The translations under genes and the position numbers were made by a program. DNA of 64,000 nucleotides from Cyclobacterium sp. SYSU L10401 (GTDB lineage Bacteria; Bacteroidota; Bacteroidia; Cytophagales; Cyclobacteriaceae): positions 27,777 to 91,776 of the forward strand of contig NZ_WOFO01000014.1 of assembly GCF_010993705.1 (NCBI RefSeq), written 5' to 3'. Positions 55,695-63,751 of this stretch are shown piece by piece (position 1 is the stretch's first letter; the number at the start of each line of letters is the position of its first letter). The notes beneath the pieces are model-generated. The model was not told where the DNA came from. It was given only the letters and a program-made list of their open reading frames with translations, and made no database searches.

Positions 55695-55939
55695 ATCCTG
55701 GCGGGTGGGTAAGAAATGATTTCAAAGTATTAGTAAAATCAAGATCTAGCAATGATTCTTTATTACTTATGATTCTCTATTGAAACGATTAAAATTAATA
55801 TAAGAAAAAAGGCCATAAATTCAAAGGTAATTGATACTGGTCATAACAGAATTCCCTTTTCCTTCACTTTTTTTTGATTTTCTCTCCGGGTTTCATGCCC
55901 CACTGTTGCCCGATTTGCATGGATTCCTACCTAAGGATC

Positions 55940-55968
55940 TTGATTTACTGGAATATACCTTAACTTTG
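55940..55968 (+). promoter_or_regulatory. Full Bacteroidota promoter for the CIA30 gene (TTG-N18-TAACTTTG)
   Basis: TTG (55940-55942) is separated by 18 nt from TAACTTTG (55961-55968), the best complete promoter match in the window. Transcription should start around 55975, only a few nt before the first ATG. Confidence 0.6.
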
Positions 55969-55976
55969 AAAGAAAA

Positions 55977-56507
55977 ATGTGGCAACTTGTATTTATAGCA
56001 ATGATGGTGAGCAAATTACTTTTATTTGATTTTAGTGCTTCTGAGGACTGGTCGGCTTGGGAAATCGAGAACGATGCGGTGATGGGCGGTAATTCCAGTA
56101 GTAAGCTTGAAAGGAGCGCCGAGGGTAATGCTATTTTTAAAGGAACGGTCTCCCTGGAAAACAATGGTGGCTTTGCCTCCCTGCAATATCATTTTTCCAC
56201 AAAAACCATTAAAGGCTATAAAAAGGCACTTATTTTATTAAAAGGGGATGGAAAGGCCTATCAATTTAGGATGAAATCCAGTCTAAAAGACAAGGCTTCT
56301 TATATATACACTTTCCAAACCACCGGGGACTGGGAAACCGTGGAGGTTCCCTTGAATGAAATGGAGCCGGTATTTCGTGGGGAAAAACTGGATTTGCCCA
56401 ACTTTTCTGCCGATACCATCCAGGAAATACGATTTTTGATAGCAAATAAAAAGGCAGAGGATTTTCGGTTGGAAATAAAAAAGATCGAACTGGACCGAAA
56501 TCAATAA
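55977..56507 (+). CDS. CIA30 family protein (complex I intermediate-associated, NDUFAF1-like)
   Basis: 176 residues, a CBM-like jelly-roll domain: LLFDFSASEDWSAWEIENDAVMGG (the VxGG motif after the first strand), FKGTVSLENNGGFASLQY, and GDWETVEVPLNEMEP. Bacterial CIA30 proteins are of unknown function; the mitochondrial relative helps assemble respiratory complex I. With a transcription start predicted near 55975, translation may begin at ATG 56001 or 56004 instead of 55977, because the family core starts near there (KLLLFDFS) and the longer form has no leader. No partner gene nearby. Confidence 0.87.
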   Translation: MWQLVFIAMMVSKLLLFDFSASEDWSAWEIENDAVMGGNSSSKLERSAEGNAIFKGTVSLENNGGFASLQYHFSTKTIKGYKKALILLKGDGKAYQFRMKSSLKDKASYIYTFQTTGDWETVEVPLNEMEPVFRGEKLDLPNFSADTIQEIRFLIANKKAEDFRLEIKKIELDRNQ

Positions 56508-56908
56508 ATGAATATCGGCACAGTTTTTACTGAGAGGGTGATAATTACCAAGAAATCCAGAGGCATTCTTATGGGAACCTTGTTTGCAGCAACATAAATA
56601 GCATTCCCACTTCTCTTTTTTAATGCAATTGGGTTTTGTCGCTTCTGTTAAATGGTCCCCCTTGTGTGAGAAACTCCAAGCTGGCGCAGAATGATCTAAC
56701 CAAATACCCTTGGGTATTTCCCCTAACTTTAACTTTTTATCAGAATTTAATTATACTCATCATTTCTTTAAAGACCATCGAAAGACGACTTTATCTGTTT
56801 GTAAAGACAACGTTAAAACAGGTGTGATAATCTCGTGCGGCCCAATGGCTCACAGGCAGTGGCACTGATTTTCCTACGCCCACTGCCACTCCCTAAGTCC
56901 TTCCTGCT
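56508..56908. other. 400-nt gap with one hairpin, no gene
   Basis: Contains AAATACCC-TT-GGGTATTT (56702-56719), an 8-bp perfect hairpin without a following T-run, between the convergent CIA30 and BNR genes. A 63-codon frame on the plus strand has no recognisable features and is not annotated. Confidence 0.45.
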
Positions 56909-58297
56909 TTACTCGTTTTGCTTTAGTTTGTATAGATACAGCTGACTGGGTGCCGGCCAGGGTTTTTCCCGGGGGCGGTCGCGGTTCCGGTTCAGCGTTT
57001 CCCATTTCAATACATACCGAACACCCTTTTCCGCTGCCTGCCCGATATCCCCATCGGTTCGCACCTCCAGCCCGGGGAAAGTGCCTGCTACCTCCAGCTG
57101 TTCGTCAAAGGGTGCGGGTTTCAGTACCTTCCCCACATTTTCAAAATTATCGTTCAACAGGATCGTACCATGACCGTGCTTGATATGCCAGTATCCCAAT
57201 TCATAATACCCATCAGCCCGCTTCTTAAAGTCCTTGATGCGTACTTCACTGTTGATGCTGCCGTTCCCGGAAAATTCCCAGCGGTAATCCCAATTAGTAA
57301 TCTGCCGGTAATTCCATCCATTGGCTTTCAATTGGGCCGTGTAAAACTGCAGGTTGCCTTCGGGACCATATTTGTGATAGGTGAAAACGGGCAGGTTGTT
57401 TTCATCCAGCAGCATCCGGGCGGCCAGGTTTATGATCCCTCCTTTCACTGGAATGGGATCCACAATCAGGGACTTGTTGTCAAGGGTGGCAGGCATGGCG
57501 ATCTGTTCTCCGAAAGCATTGTACCAGTTTTTCAAGTCCGGACTTTTCATATAGGAAAGGTCATGATTGGTGGAGCAATCGGGGGTGTCGCGCCAGACCC
57601 AGTAGACATGGTACCAGCCGTCCTTCAGCAGGGTGGGCTGGCTCTGGTAGGCGTTCATATCGCCCTGCCCGTCCGTCAGCGGGGTGTCCAGCAGGCGGGT
57701 CCATTCTTTAGCGGCGCAGTTGTAAATATTGTAGATCTCATTGCCATTACCACTGCCTCCATCCCGGTAATGAAAAAGCAGTTCGCCCTCTTTGGTGTTC
57801 ATAAAATGCGGGTAGGTGGCCCTTTTTTCATTTTCGCCCACCATTTCCATGTGCTGCTGCAGGGTGGAAATATCGTTTGGCTCTGTGCTGCGGAAATAGG
57901 TGATGGGATGGACGTGCATGTTTCCCGACAGGTGGATGAATCCTTCCTTGTCGATGCCGAGGGTCACCGAATTATGACTATCCCAGCCCAGCACGGTACT
58001 GGTACCTCCATGCGTTTCCCGGGAAGTGGCTGGCATTACGTGCAGGTCAAATTCCGGATCGCTGAGATTTCGCTGGCCCACGACCATGTTGCGGTTGGCA
58101 TTGTAGTAGGAGATATACTGTCTGTCCTTATGGGTAAGCAGGGAAAAGCCAACCGGATGCCCTGCCCAAACGGAATCGATGGGGATGGTCTCGACGATCG
58201 TTTCGGTCTTGTGGGTATCGTCGATAACAAGGGGACTTTGGCCAAAACAAGGCAGTGAAATCAGGATAAGAAAGAGGGAGATAGGTACTGGGTTCAT
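56909..58297 (-). CDS. Secreted BNR_4 beta-propeller protein (possible polysaccharide lyase)
   Basis: 462 residues from ATG 58297, which gives a clean signal peptide (MNPVPISLFLILISLPCFG); the open frame starts 14 codons earlier. The BNR_4 propeller shows WDSHNSVTLGIDKEGFIHLSGNMHVHP, repeated blade ends with aromatic residues, and TYHKYGPEGN. BNR_4 proteins include ulvan lyases of families PL24/PL25, where His residues in the SHN and HVHP-type motifs are catalytic. Both are present, so lyase activity is plausible but not shown. It follows a small PKD-like lipoprotein on the same strand. Confidence 0.82.
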   Translation of the reverse strand: MNPVPISLFLILISLPCFGQSPLVIDDTHKTETIVETIPIDSVWAGHPVGFSLLTHKDRQYISYYNANRNMVVGQRNLSDPEFDLHVMPATSRETHGGTSTVLGWDSHNSVTLGIDKEGFIHLSGNMHVHPITYFRSTEPNDISTLQQHMEMVGENEKRATYPHFMNTKEGELLFHYRDGGSGNGNEIYNIYNCAAKEWTRLLDTPLTDGQGDMNAYQSQPTLLKDGWYHVYWVWRDTPDCSTNHDLSYMKSPDLKNWYNAFGEQIAMPATLDNKSLIVDPIPVKGGIINLAARMLLDENNLPVFTYHKYGPEGNLQFYTAQLKANGWNYRQITNWDYRWEFSGNGSINSEVRIKDFKKRADGYYELGYWHIKHGHGTILLNDNFENVGKVLKPAPFDEQLEVAGTFPGLEVRTDGDIGQAAEKGVRYVLKWETLNRNRDRPREKPWPAPSQLYLYKLKQNE

Positions 58298-58350
58298 ATT
58301 GCAGGCGTTTTGATCCTGAATATGCCGCCTTATTTTCACTTTTCAAAGCA

Positions 58351-58662
58351 CTAATCCGGTAGGCGGTAAATTTCATGGTGGCCCATTTCTTGATTTTCCA
58401 CGATCAATGTGCCCCTGCCGGCTGCCAGGGACCATTCGTAACGAAGAGATGGGTTGCCCTCCAGACCGGTAATTTCGGCTTCAAAGCCTGCGGTGGCATT
58501 GAGAGACAGGCTTCCGTCCTGTTCGACCGTAGGAGAAGAGAGCGTCACCTCGCCCTGAGGTTCCGGGTCTATGTCTTCGGTATCACAGCTAAAACTAATC
58601 AGGCTGGCAAGCACCAGGCCTTTCCATTTCCTTTGTAATTTTGTAGCCATTTTTATCATCAT
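58351..58662 (-). CDS. Short lipoprotein with a PKD/Ig-like domain, possibly truncated
   Basis: 103 residues (start at 58662 or 12 nt downstream). Lipoprotein signal ending in LISFSC (Cys 26), then a Pro/Glu linker and about 75 residues of a PKD-type domain (LRYEWSLAAGRGTLIVENQE). The domain ends abruptly before the final VTW-like strand, so the gene may be the first part of a longer protein that lost its end. It directly precedes the BNR gene (53-nt gap) and may be the surface anchor or a partner of it. Confidence 0.6.
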   Translation of the reverse strand: MMIKMATKLQRKWKGLVLASLISFSCDTEDIDPEPQGEVTLSSPTVEQDGSLSLNATAGFEAEITGLEGNPSLRYEWSLAAGRGTLIVENQEMGHHEIYRLPD

Positions 58663-58955
58663 TTCAGCGGATTAGAACAACTTTACTTAGTCATCGAAAA
58701 GCGCGTAAAATGTCATCAGGAAAGGGCGGGCGGATCGGCAGAGGGATTTATTTTGACCAAAAGGAGTCCCTATCAAACTGGTTCAACAAAATCAGGAAGG
58801 AAAACAAAAAGTACCTGCTAGCTTAACCGGACAGCGATGCTTAAATAGTGAGAACTGCCATATATTCGCTCCAAAAATCTTAAATAAGTAAATAAAAACT
58901 ATTAAACAAGAATGTTTAGTTATTGGTGTGTCGTTTTTCCCTTTTTCAAAGTCTG

Positions 58956-59270
58956 TCATGAAAATCTCTGACCAAGTCTTAAGAGCTTGTTTCTCTGGAT
59001 TAGATAAAATATTGTCGCAATAGTAGGTATAATAAACATTGTCAAAATCCAAAATGTCTTATTGTAGATTTTGTTTTTCACCATGTCGCTTAAGATTATT
59101 ATCCATGTAGAGAAGAAAAGCATCAGTCCAACAGTCAAAAAGAGTTGCGAAAATTCCCAATCTTGAATTTTAGCTAACGCCCCTAGCACAGTCAATAAGA
59201 AGTTTCCCATTACTAGAAACCATACCATTTTAATTCCAATTTTAAAGTCTTGATTTTCCATAGTATCCAA
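58956..59270 (-). CDS. Small three-helix membrane protein
   Basis: 104 residues; hydrophobic segments about 12-32, 41-60 and 71-91 with short charged linkers. The last segment reads WILTMFIIPTIATIFYLIQRNK, reminiscent of the PLDc_N family membrane pair, but the match is weak. Start at 59270 or three codons later (59261). No partner gene. 58663-58955 upstream of the lipoprotein holds no gene. Confidence 0.55.
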   Translation of the reverse strand: MDTMENQDFKIGIKMVWFLVMGNFLLTVLGALAKIQDWEFSQLFLTVGLMLFFSTWIIILSDMVKNKIYNKTFWILTMFIIPTIATIFYLIQRNKLLRLGQRFS

Positions 59271-60012
59271 TTTCGAGTGTTCTTATTTACTTTCAGATTC
59301 GTTTCTTTAAATACCCCTAACTAGTGGCTAACCGCAGCCATTGCAGTTAGTTTCCTTTTATGGACCTAAATCAAAACTCCCTAAATATAGAAAAAATCCC
59401 ATTGAGGCCAACTTCTGTTTTCATTTACTATGCCCTTTCGGTATAGGGAGGTGCTCTTTTTTTCGCATCCGGCATATGGCAAGCAGCCCGACCGGGAAAT
59501 CCGGCAGGCGAGAAAGCAAGCCCTATCAAAACAACCTGCATCAATTTAGCAGGCTTCATTTAGCGTTAGACGCAGTTTCGCAAAAAAATCCCAATGGGCA
59601 GCAAGCAGCCTTAAGCGCTTGCCCAAAAAGAGTCCTCCTCCGACCATTTGGCCCCTTGGACCATCCAATCATTAACTCCTGAATGTTATCTGTCTGGGAG
59701 AGGTATGCCCAATCCACAAAAAATGGCCTCATAACTAAATTTTAATTGAATAAAAATCAATGCCACAAGGGAAGACAGTATAAAGGTCAGGGCATGGATC
59801 CGGTGGGCAATTCCAGAGCTGTTTTCTTTCCTGGCCAATCTATATTCTAATTTTTTTTGCCGGAGTCCGCCTGCTGGCTCAAATCTAATGTTGGGGTTTG
59901 GCCTTTGATGGTGGCAACCTATCCGTCTACCGTTTAGTTCCTTATGGCTGCCGTGATTGAACAACAAGTAGATGCCTAATAACCTGTTTGCATTGATCTC
60001 GGCGGTAATTTA
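59271..60012. other. 740-nt gap without a supported gene
   Basis: A mix of AT-rich and GC-rich blocks; 59500-59680 has higher GC than its surroundings. A minus-strand frame at 59686-59967 ends with a hydrophobic stretch (TFILSSLVALIFIQLKF) and might be a relic of a membrane protein, but nothing else supports it. Confidence 0.4.
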
Positions 60013-60408
60013 CTATTTCGTCCAGTTTTCAATTTTTATATTTTGGAGACGATCAAAATGCTTTTCATTATTAGTCACTAATACCATATTATTTTCAATC
60101 GCTGTTGCACCAATAAATAGGTCCAGGTCATCTACGATATTTCCTTTATTTTTGAGTCTTGCTTTTTCCTTGGCGTAAATATCAAGCGCTCCATAAATTG
60201 GCAGCTGTTTAAAGCTGTCAATCAATTCGTTAATTACTGGTCTATTCTTGTCTGGGTTGGTACTTTTTTCAACCCCGTATTTTAATTCTGCAACAGTAAT
60301 TTCGGAAATAAAAAAATTTTCGAATCCCAATCTTTCTATTTTATCAACGAGGCCATATCTACCTTTAAGAAAATAGATACAGATATTGGTGTCTAGCAAA
60401 TAATCCAT
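60013..60408 (-). CDS. vapC: VapC-type PIN-domain toxin
   Basis: 131 residues, one PIN domain with the acidic metal site: Asp6 (LLDTNICIY), Glu41 (VAELKYG) and Asp96 within VDDLDLFIGATA, then the typical LVTNNEKHFDRL end. VapC toxins cut RNA, often initiator tRNA; the fMet-type name would be a guess. ATG overlaps the antitoxin stop by 1 nt (TAATG), the usual layout of toxin-antitoxin operons. Confidence 0.9.
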   Translation of the reverse strand: MDYLLDTNICIYFLKGRYGLVDKIERLGFENFFISEITVAELKYGVEKSTNPDKNRPVINELIDSFKQLPIYGALDIYAKEKARLKNKGNIVDDLDLFIGATAIENNMVLVTNNEKHFDRLQNIKIENWTK

Positions 60409-60650
60409 TACAAATCCTCAACCTGCCTGTTAGTATGCCTACTTGCTCTAATCTCTTCTATGATTTCTTCAGCACTTTCTTCAGATTCCCATGCACCAAA
60501 TAACTTCTTCCAGGAATCATCCTTCACTTCTTTTTTTGCCCCTTTTAGAGAATTAGTGATCTTGCTTATTAGGTCGAGCTTTACATCTGCACTCAAATTC
60601 CTAACCATCCGAAATATATTTTCCGCTTTATCTAGCTTATTACTTTCCAT
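60408..60650 (-). CDS. Antitoxin of the VapC pair
   Basis: 80 residues, first gene of the operon. The helical N-terminus (KLDKAENIFRMVRNLSADVKLDLISKI) and a C-terminal acidic part (WESEESAEEIIEEIRASR) fit antitoxins that wrap the toxin active site. No clear ribbon-helix-helix or AbrB motif; it resembles the DUF-type antitoxins paired with PIN toxins in Bacteroidota. Confidence 0.75.
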   Translation of the reverse strand: MESNKLDKAENIFRMVRNLSADVKLDLISKITNSLKGAKKEVKDDSWKKLFGAWESEESAEEIIEEIRASRHTNRQVEDL

Positions 60651-60692
60651 ATTAAATCCAATTTAAGTCCATCAAATTAACGAAAAATATTC

Positions 60693-60700
60693 AAATTTAG
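60693..60700 (-). promoter_or_regulatory. -7 element TAAATTTG for the toxin-antitoxin operon
   Basis: Minus-strand TAAATTTG matches TAnnTTTG, 43 nt upstream of the antitoxin start at 60650. No -33 element is evident. Confidence 0.4.
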
Positions 60701-60820
60701 GTTCGTGATCTTTTTTTGTGTTGCGGAAAACTAGCAATGAACCTGCCTGCGGAAGGGGTCTATGGCCCGGGGTACCCGTTTCGACACGAAACAGCCGTAG
60801 AAAAAACCCCATCGCCGGGA

Positions 60821-61051
60821 TTACTCCTCCCCTCCCAAAGCCCGCACCTGCCGGTCTTCTTCGATGTGCCGGATGCCCTGGATTTTGAGTTCCTGTAGGT
60901 CCTTTTCCTTTCCGGAACTGCAGCCGCTGATAATGCCGGCAAGCTTTAAAATCCGGTGGATGGTGCAACCCCTGTCCTGCAGGTCTTTTGCGATCTGCTC
61001 TATTTGGGGCTCCGATCCGCGCTCGATAGATGCGATAAAGTTTCGCTTCAT
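60821..61051 (-). CDS. Inhibitor-I9/subtilase-propeptide-like small protein
   Basis: 76 residues. The pattern EQIAKDLQDRGCTIHRILKLAGIISGCSSGKEKDLQELKIQGIRHIEEDRQVRAL follows the ferredoxin-like I9 propeptide fold (hydrophobic beta strand, G.I.G turn, then IxGVxxVExD). Free-standing relatives of this kind are often mislabelled ketohydroxyglutarate aldolase. The gene starts 5 nt after the stop of the S8 peptidase, so it is co-transcribed with it. It probably binds or chaperones that enzyme in trans. Cys28 and Cys44 are unusual for a propeptide. Confidence 0.72.
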   Translation of the reverse strand: MKRNFIASIERGSEPQIEQIAKDLQDRGCTIHRILKLAGIISGCSSGKEKDLQELKIQGIRHIEEDRQVRALGGEE

Positions 61052-61056
61052 GGCTG

Positions 61057-62382
61057 TTACTCGTTTTGCTGTGGAGATTGTACCAGACCGGCACCTACAT
61101 CGCGTCCGGGTAAAGGCAAAGGCCTGGCCTGGCTGACCAGCTTATCCCATATCTCCCGGGCTGTAGCTTCGGGAAAGGCTTCCCGCAACTGCGCCGCCAC
61201 ACCCGCAACAAAGGGGGTGGCCATGCTGGTACCGCTGATGATGGCATATTCCTGGGGAAGTTTCCAGGAACTGAATATTTCTACTCCGGGCCCGGCAATG
61301 TCTACCAGCCCTCCATCGGGGTTCAGGCCCCCACAGGAAAAATCGGCTACATTCGAACGGCGGTCCAAAGCCCCTACGGCCATGATATTGGGACAGTTGC
61401 CGGGATGATTGACCGCCCGGATCAATCCCTGGCTGCGGCGGCTGTCGTTTCCGGCAGCCGCAATAATCAGGGTACCCATATCCATGGCTATACCAGCAAG
61501 CTCGTTGTAAATATTGGAATAGCGGCTGTCTTCCTCTACCGAAGCACCAAGGGACATGGAGATCACGCTGCAGCCCTCTGACACAGCCCATTCCATTCCT
61601 GCCAGGATACCGCTGTCACTACCTACCCCCTCATTGGAAAGCACCTTCCCTATGTACAAGCCAGCATCCGAGGCGGTCCCATAGCGGATGCCGCTGCTTC
61701 CCCGAACTCCTCCGACGGCGATACCAGCGCAGTGGGTACCGTGGCCATGCGCATCATCCACCGTTTCTCCCTGTATAAAGGATTTCGCCACGACCTCTCT
61801 TCCCGAAAAATCCGGGTGAGCCAGATACATACCTGTATCCAACACCGCGACCTTTACCCCTTTGCCGGTAAAGGAACAAGACAAGGCACCGAGGGCATTT
61901 AAACCCCAATAGGCTTCTGCGGTATTGTCAAAAACGGGAGGGGCTACAGGAGGCGGATCTTTGGGGACCGGTCCCGGGTTAGCACCGGGAGGATCTTTTT
62001 TTATTCCAAAGATGCGGCAAATCAATTGCCACAGGAAGTTAGTATTACGAGCTTCTTCCAGGGCATACAAATAGCGTTCGGGTTCCTCGTATTGAAAACT
62101 TCTTTGAGAGTAGAGCAGGGATTTGATCTGCTCGTCGTGGTTGGCGTTGATTACGGCTACCCTGAATTTCTCGAATACGATCCCGTCTCCTTCTGTAAAG
62201 GCTTTCTGGTAATCTTCCTCGTGACTACGATAGGCACTGGAGGGGGCCAGCCGAAGGGCCGCTCCTGAGGCTTCCTCATCGATCTTTTTCATATTGGTAT
62301 CAGGGGAAAGCATGACCAGTTTTTTGCCCGTGTACTTGGGACGATCTCCGGAAGGAATTTGGAAAGAGGTGTAGGGATCCAT
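61057..62382 (-). CDS. S8 family subtilisin-like serine peptidase without signal peptide
   Basis: 441 residues. N-terminal about 140 residues form an extra region (not a classical I9 prodomain) ending in a Pro-rich linker (PVPKDPPPVAPP). The subtilase domain has the triad Asp in VAVLDTG (about 178), His in HGHGTHCAG (about 214) and Ser in SGTSMATP (about 382), plus the oxyanion Asn in AAAGNDS. There is no N-terminal hydrophobic signal, so it is either cytoplasmic or exported by another route. It is followed by the inhibitor-like gene. A NUDIX gene lies 57 nt upstream. Confidence 0.9.
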   Translation of the reverse strand: MDPYTSFQIPSGDRPKYTGKKLVMLSPDTNMKKIDEEASGAALRLAPSSAYRSHEEDYQKAFTEGDGIVFEKFRVAVINANHDEQIKSLLYSQRSFQYEEPERYLYALEEARNTNFLWQLICRIFGIKKDPPGANPGPVPKDPPPVAPPVFDNTAEAYWGLNALGALSCSFTGKGVKVAVLDTGMYLAHPDFSGREVVAKSFIQGETVDDAHGHGTHCAGIAVGGVRGSSGIRYGTASDAGLYIGKVLSNEGVGSDSGILAGMEWAVSEGCSVISMSLGASVEEDSRYSNIYNELAGIAMDMGTLIIAAAGNDSRRSQGLIRAVNHPGNCPNIMAVGALDRRSNVADFSCGGLNPDGGLVDIAGPGVEIFSSWKLPQEYAIISGTSMATPFVAGVAAQLREAFPEATAREIWDKLVSQARPLPLPGRDVGAGLVQSPQQNE

Positions 62383-62439
62383 GGGAAGGGGGTTTGGTTG
62401 AGGTTTGTTGGTACCGATGTAAAAGTTACCTATTTTTCC

Positions 62440-62838
62440 TTAAAAAAGCCAAGCCTTTGCTTCCTGAATCTGTCTTACTATCGGTATATCTGCTGCTGCC
62501 CAGTCCAGGTCCAGCAGGTGCTCTGGCGGCATCCAGCGATAAGCGGCATGCTCCGCCAGCCGCGGCGCTTCAGCAGCGATCCTGGCCCAAAAGGGCACGA
62601 GGCAAATGGCAAGGTCCCCGTAATCGTGCTGTACGGGCTGCATTCTTTTTTCCAGTTGGATGGTCAGCCCCAGTTCCTCCTGAATTTCCCGGATCAGGGC
62701 TTCTTCCTCGGTCTCTCCCGCTTCCACTTTTCCTCCGGGAAATTCCCATTTGAGGGGCATGCGCATCTTTTCGGACCGTTGCACCGCCAGGATTTGATGT
62801 TGTGAATTGCGGATGACCGCACAGGTAACCCATATCAT
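62440..62838 (-). CDS. MutT-type NUDIX hydrolase (8-oxo-dGTP diphosphatase-like)
   Basis: 132 residues from ATG 62838 (an open frame of 25 more codons lies upstream but belongs to the repeat border). NUDIX box GGKVEAGETEEEA with REIQEELGL, preceded by WEFPGGK, the form of MutT/Nudt1 enzymes that remove oxidised dGTP. C-terminal YRWMPPEHLLDLDWAAADI is the usual MutT ending. Same strand as the S8 peptidase but no shared function known. Confidence 0.88.
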   Translation of the reverse strand: MIWVTCAVIRNSQHQILAVQRSEKMRMPLKWEFPGGKVEAGETEEEALIREIQEELGLTIQLEKRMQPVQHDYGDLAICLVPFWARIAAEAPRLAEHAAYRWMPPEHLLDLDWAAADIPIVRQIQEAKAWLF

Positions 62839-62892
62839 GGTGTTGAAGGTAGTATATATGCACTTAATACCCTCAAATGATTTAAAATTTTT

Positions 62893-63220
62893 ACCACATA
62901 AGAAACATAACATGGAAGGGGTTGCGATACTGCAAATGTGTACTTACCTGCCTTATATGGTTAAAAAAAAACCACATAAGGGACATAAGGACATGGAAGG
63001 GGTTGCGAAACTGATTATATGTACTTAAAGACCTTATATGGTTTAAAGGGAACCACATAAGGAACATAAGGGCATGGAAGGGGTTGCGATATTGCTTATG
63101 TGCACTTACATGCCTTATATGGTTAAAAAGAAAACCACATAAGGGACATAAGGACATGGAAGGGGTTGCGATATTGCTTATGTGTACTTATAAGCCTGAT
63201 ATGGTTAAAAAAAACCAATG
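62893..63220. repeat. Tandem ~80-bp hairpin repeats upstream of the GxxExxY gene
   Basis: Four units start at 62893, 62971, 63052 and 63134 (spacing 78, 81, 82 bp) and a fifth, broken after ACCA, at 63214. Each begins ACCACATAAG, carries CATGGAAGGGGTTGCGA in the middle and TTATATGGTT near the end. The end of one unit and the start of the next form an inverted repeat (CCTTATATGGT with ACCACATAAGG, 10 of 11 pairs) around an A-rich loop. Units differ at many positions, so the array is old or drifting. Minus-strand translation gives an apparent protein; it is the repeat itself. Confidence 0.9.
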
Positions 63221-63280
63221 ATAATTTGCTATTTTTTGGGGGAAAGATTTAAATTTATTAGGGTCTAAAATTTTGAAGAA

Positions 63281-63697
63281 ATGAGAATAACCAAGCATTT
63301 CTTAACCAATCTGGTATATCAGGTTAATGGGGCCGCTATCGAGGTACACAAAGCCCTTGGGCCTGGGCTTTTTGAAAGTGTCTACCATAAATGTATGATT
63401 CAAGAGTTTCGTCTGAGAAACATGCGCTTTCAGTCCGAGATATCGGTACCTACAATCTATAAAGGCCTCACCGTTGAAACGGCATTACGTTGTGATTTTT
63501 TGGTTGAAAACATTCTGGTTGTGGAACTAAAGGCAGTAGAAAAGGTATTACCTGTTCACGAAGCCCAGCTTATCACCTACATGAAATTATTAAACTCCCC
63601 GAAAGGCCTGCTGATTAATTTTAATACCAGCCATATCTTTAACGAGGGCCAGAAGACATACGTAAATGAACTATATAGAGATCTTGAGGATGAGTGA
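63281..63697 (+). CDS. GxxExxY protein, PD-(D/E)XK_3 nuclease fold
   Basis: 138 residues. The name motif is G29-LF-E32-SV-Y35 (GPGLFESVY). The PD-(D/E)XK core is completed by Asp72 (RCDFLVEN) and Glu82-x-Lys84 (VVELKAVE), and QLITYMKLLNSPKGLLINFN is the typical C-terminal helix and strand. Members are widespread in Bacteroidota; their substrate is unproven. The gene is the only frame in a 1.1-kb stretch of repeats: it starts about 60 nt after the first array and ends about 55 nt before the second. Start chosen at the ATG after GAAGAA. Confidence 0.88.
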   Translation: MRITKHFLTNLVYQVNGAAIEVHKALGPGLFESVYHKCMIQEFRLRNMRFQSEISVPTIYKGLTVETALRCDFLVENILVVELKAVEKVLPVHEAQLITYMKLLNSPKGLLINFNTSHIFNEGQKTYVNELYRDLEDE

Positions 63698-63751
63698 TTA
63701 GGATACTTATAGGATGTTGGCTGTTAGAAAACCATATATGTTAAAAAAATG

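Noticed and set aside
56636..56827. 63-codon plus-strand frame after the CIA30 gene
   Set aside because: No family pattern or promoter, and it overlaps a hairpin; most likely chance.
57170..58258. Long plus-strand frame antisense to the BNR_4 gene
   Set aside because: It covers a GC-rich gene on the opposite strand; the protein has no recognisable family features, while the minus strand has clear ones.
59686..59967. Minus-strand frame of 93 codons with a hydrophobic end
   Set aside because: Only the last third looks like a membrane helix; the N-terminal part has no structure and no homologue was recognised. Mentioned under the gap instead.
62891..63157. Minus-strand open frame through the repeat array, apparently encoding a repetitive protein
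   Set aside because: It is simply the translation of the 80-bp repeats; the unit length is not constant (78, 81, 82 bp), and no start or promoter supports it.
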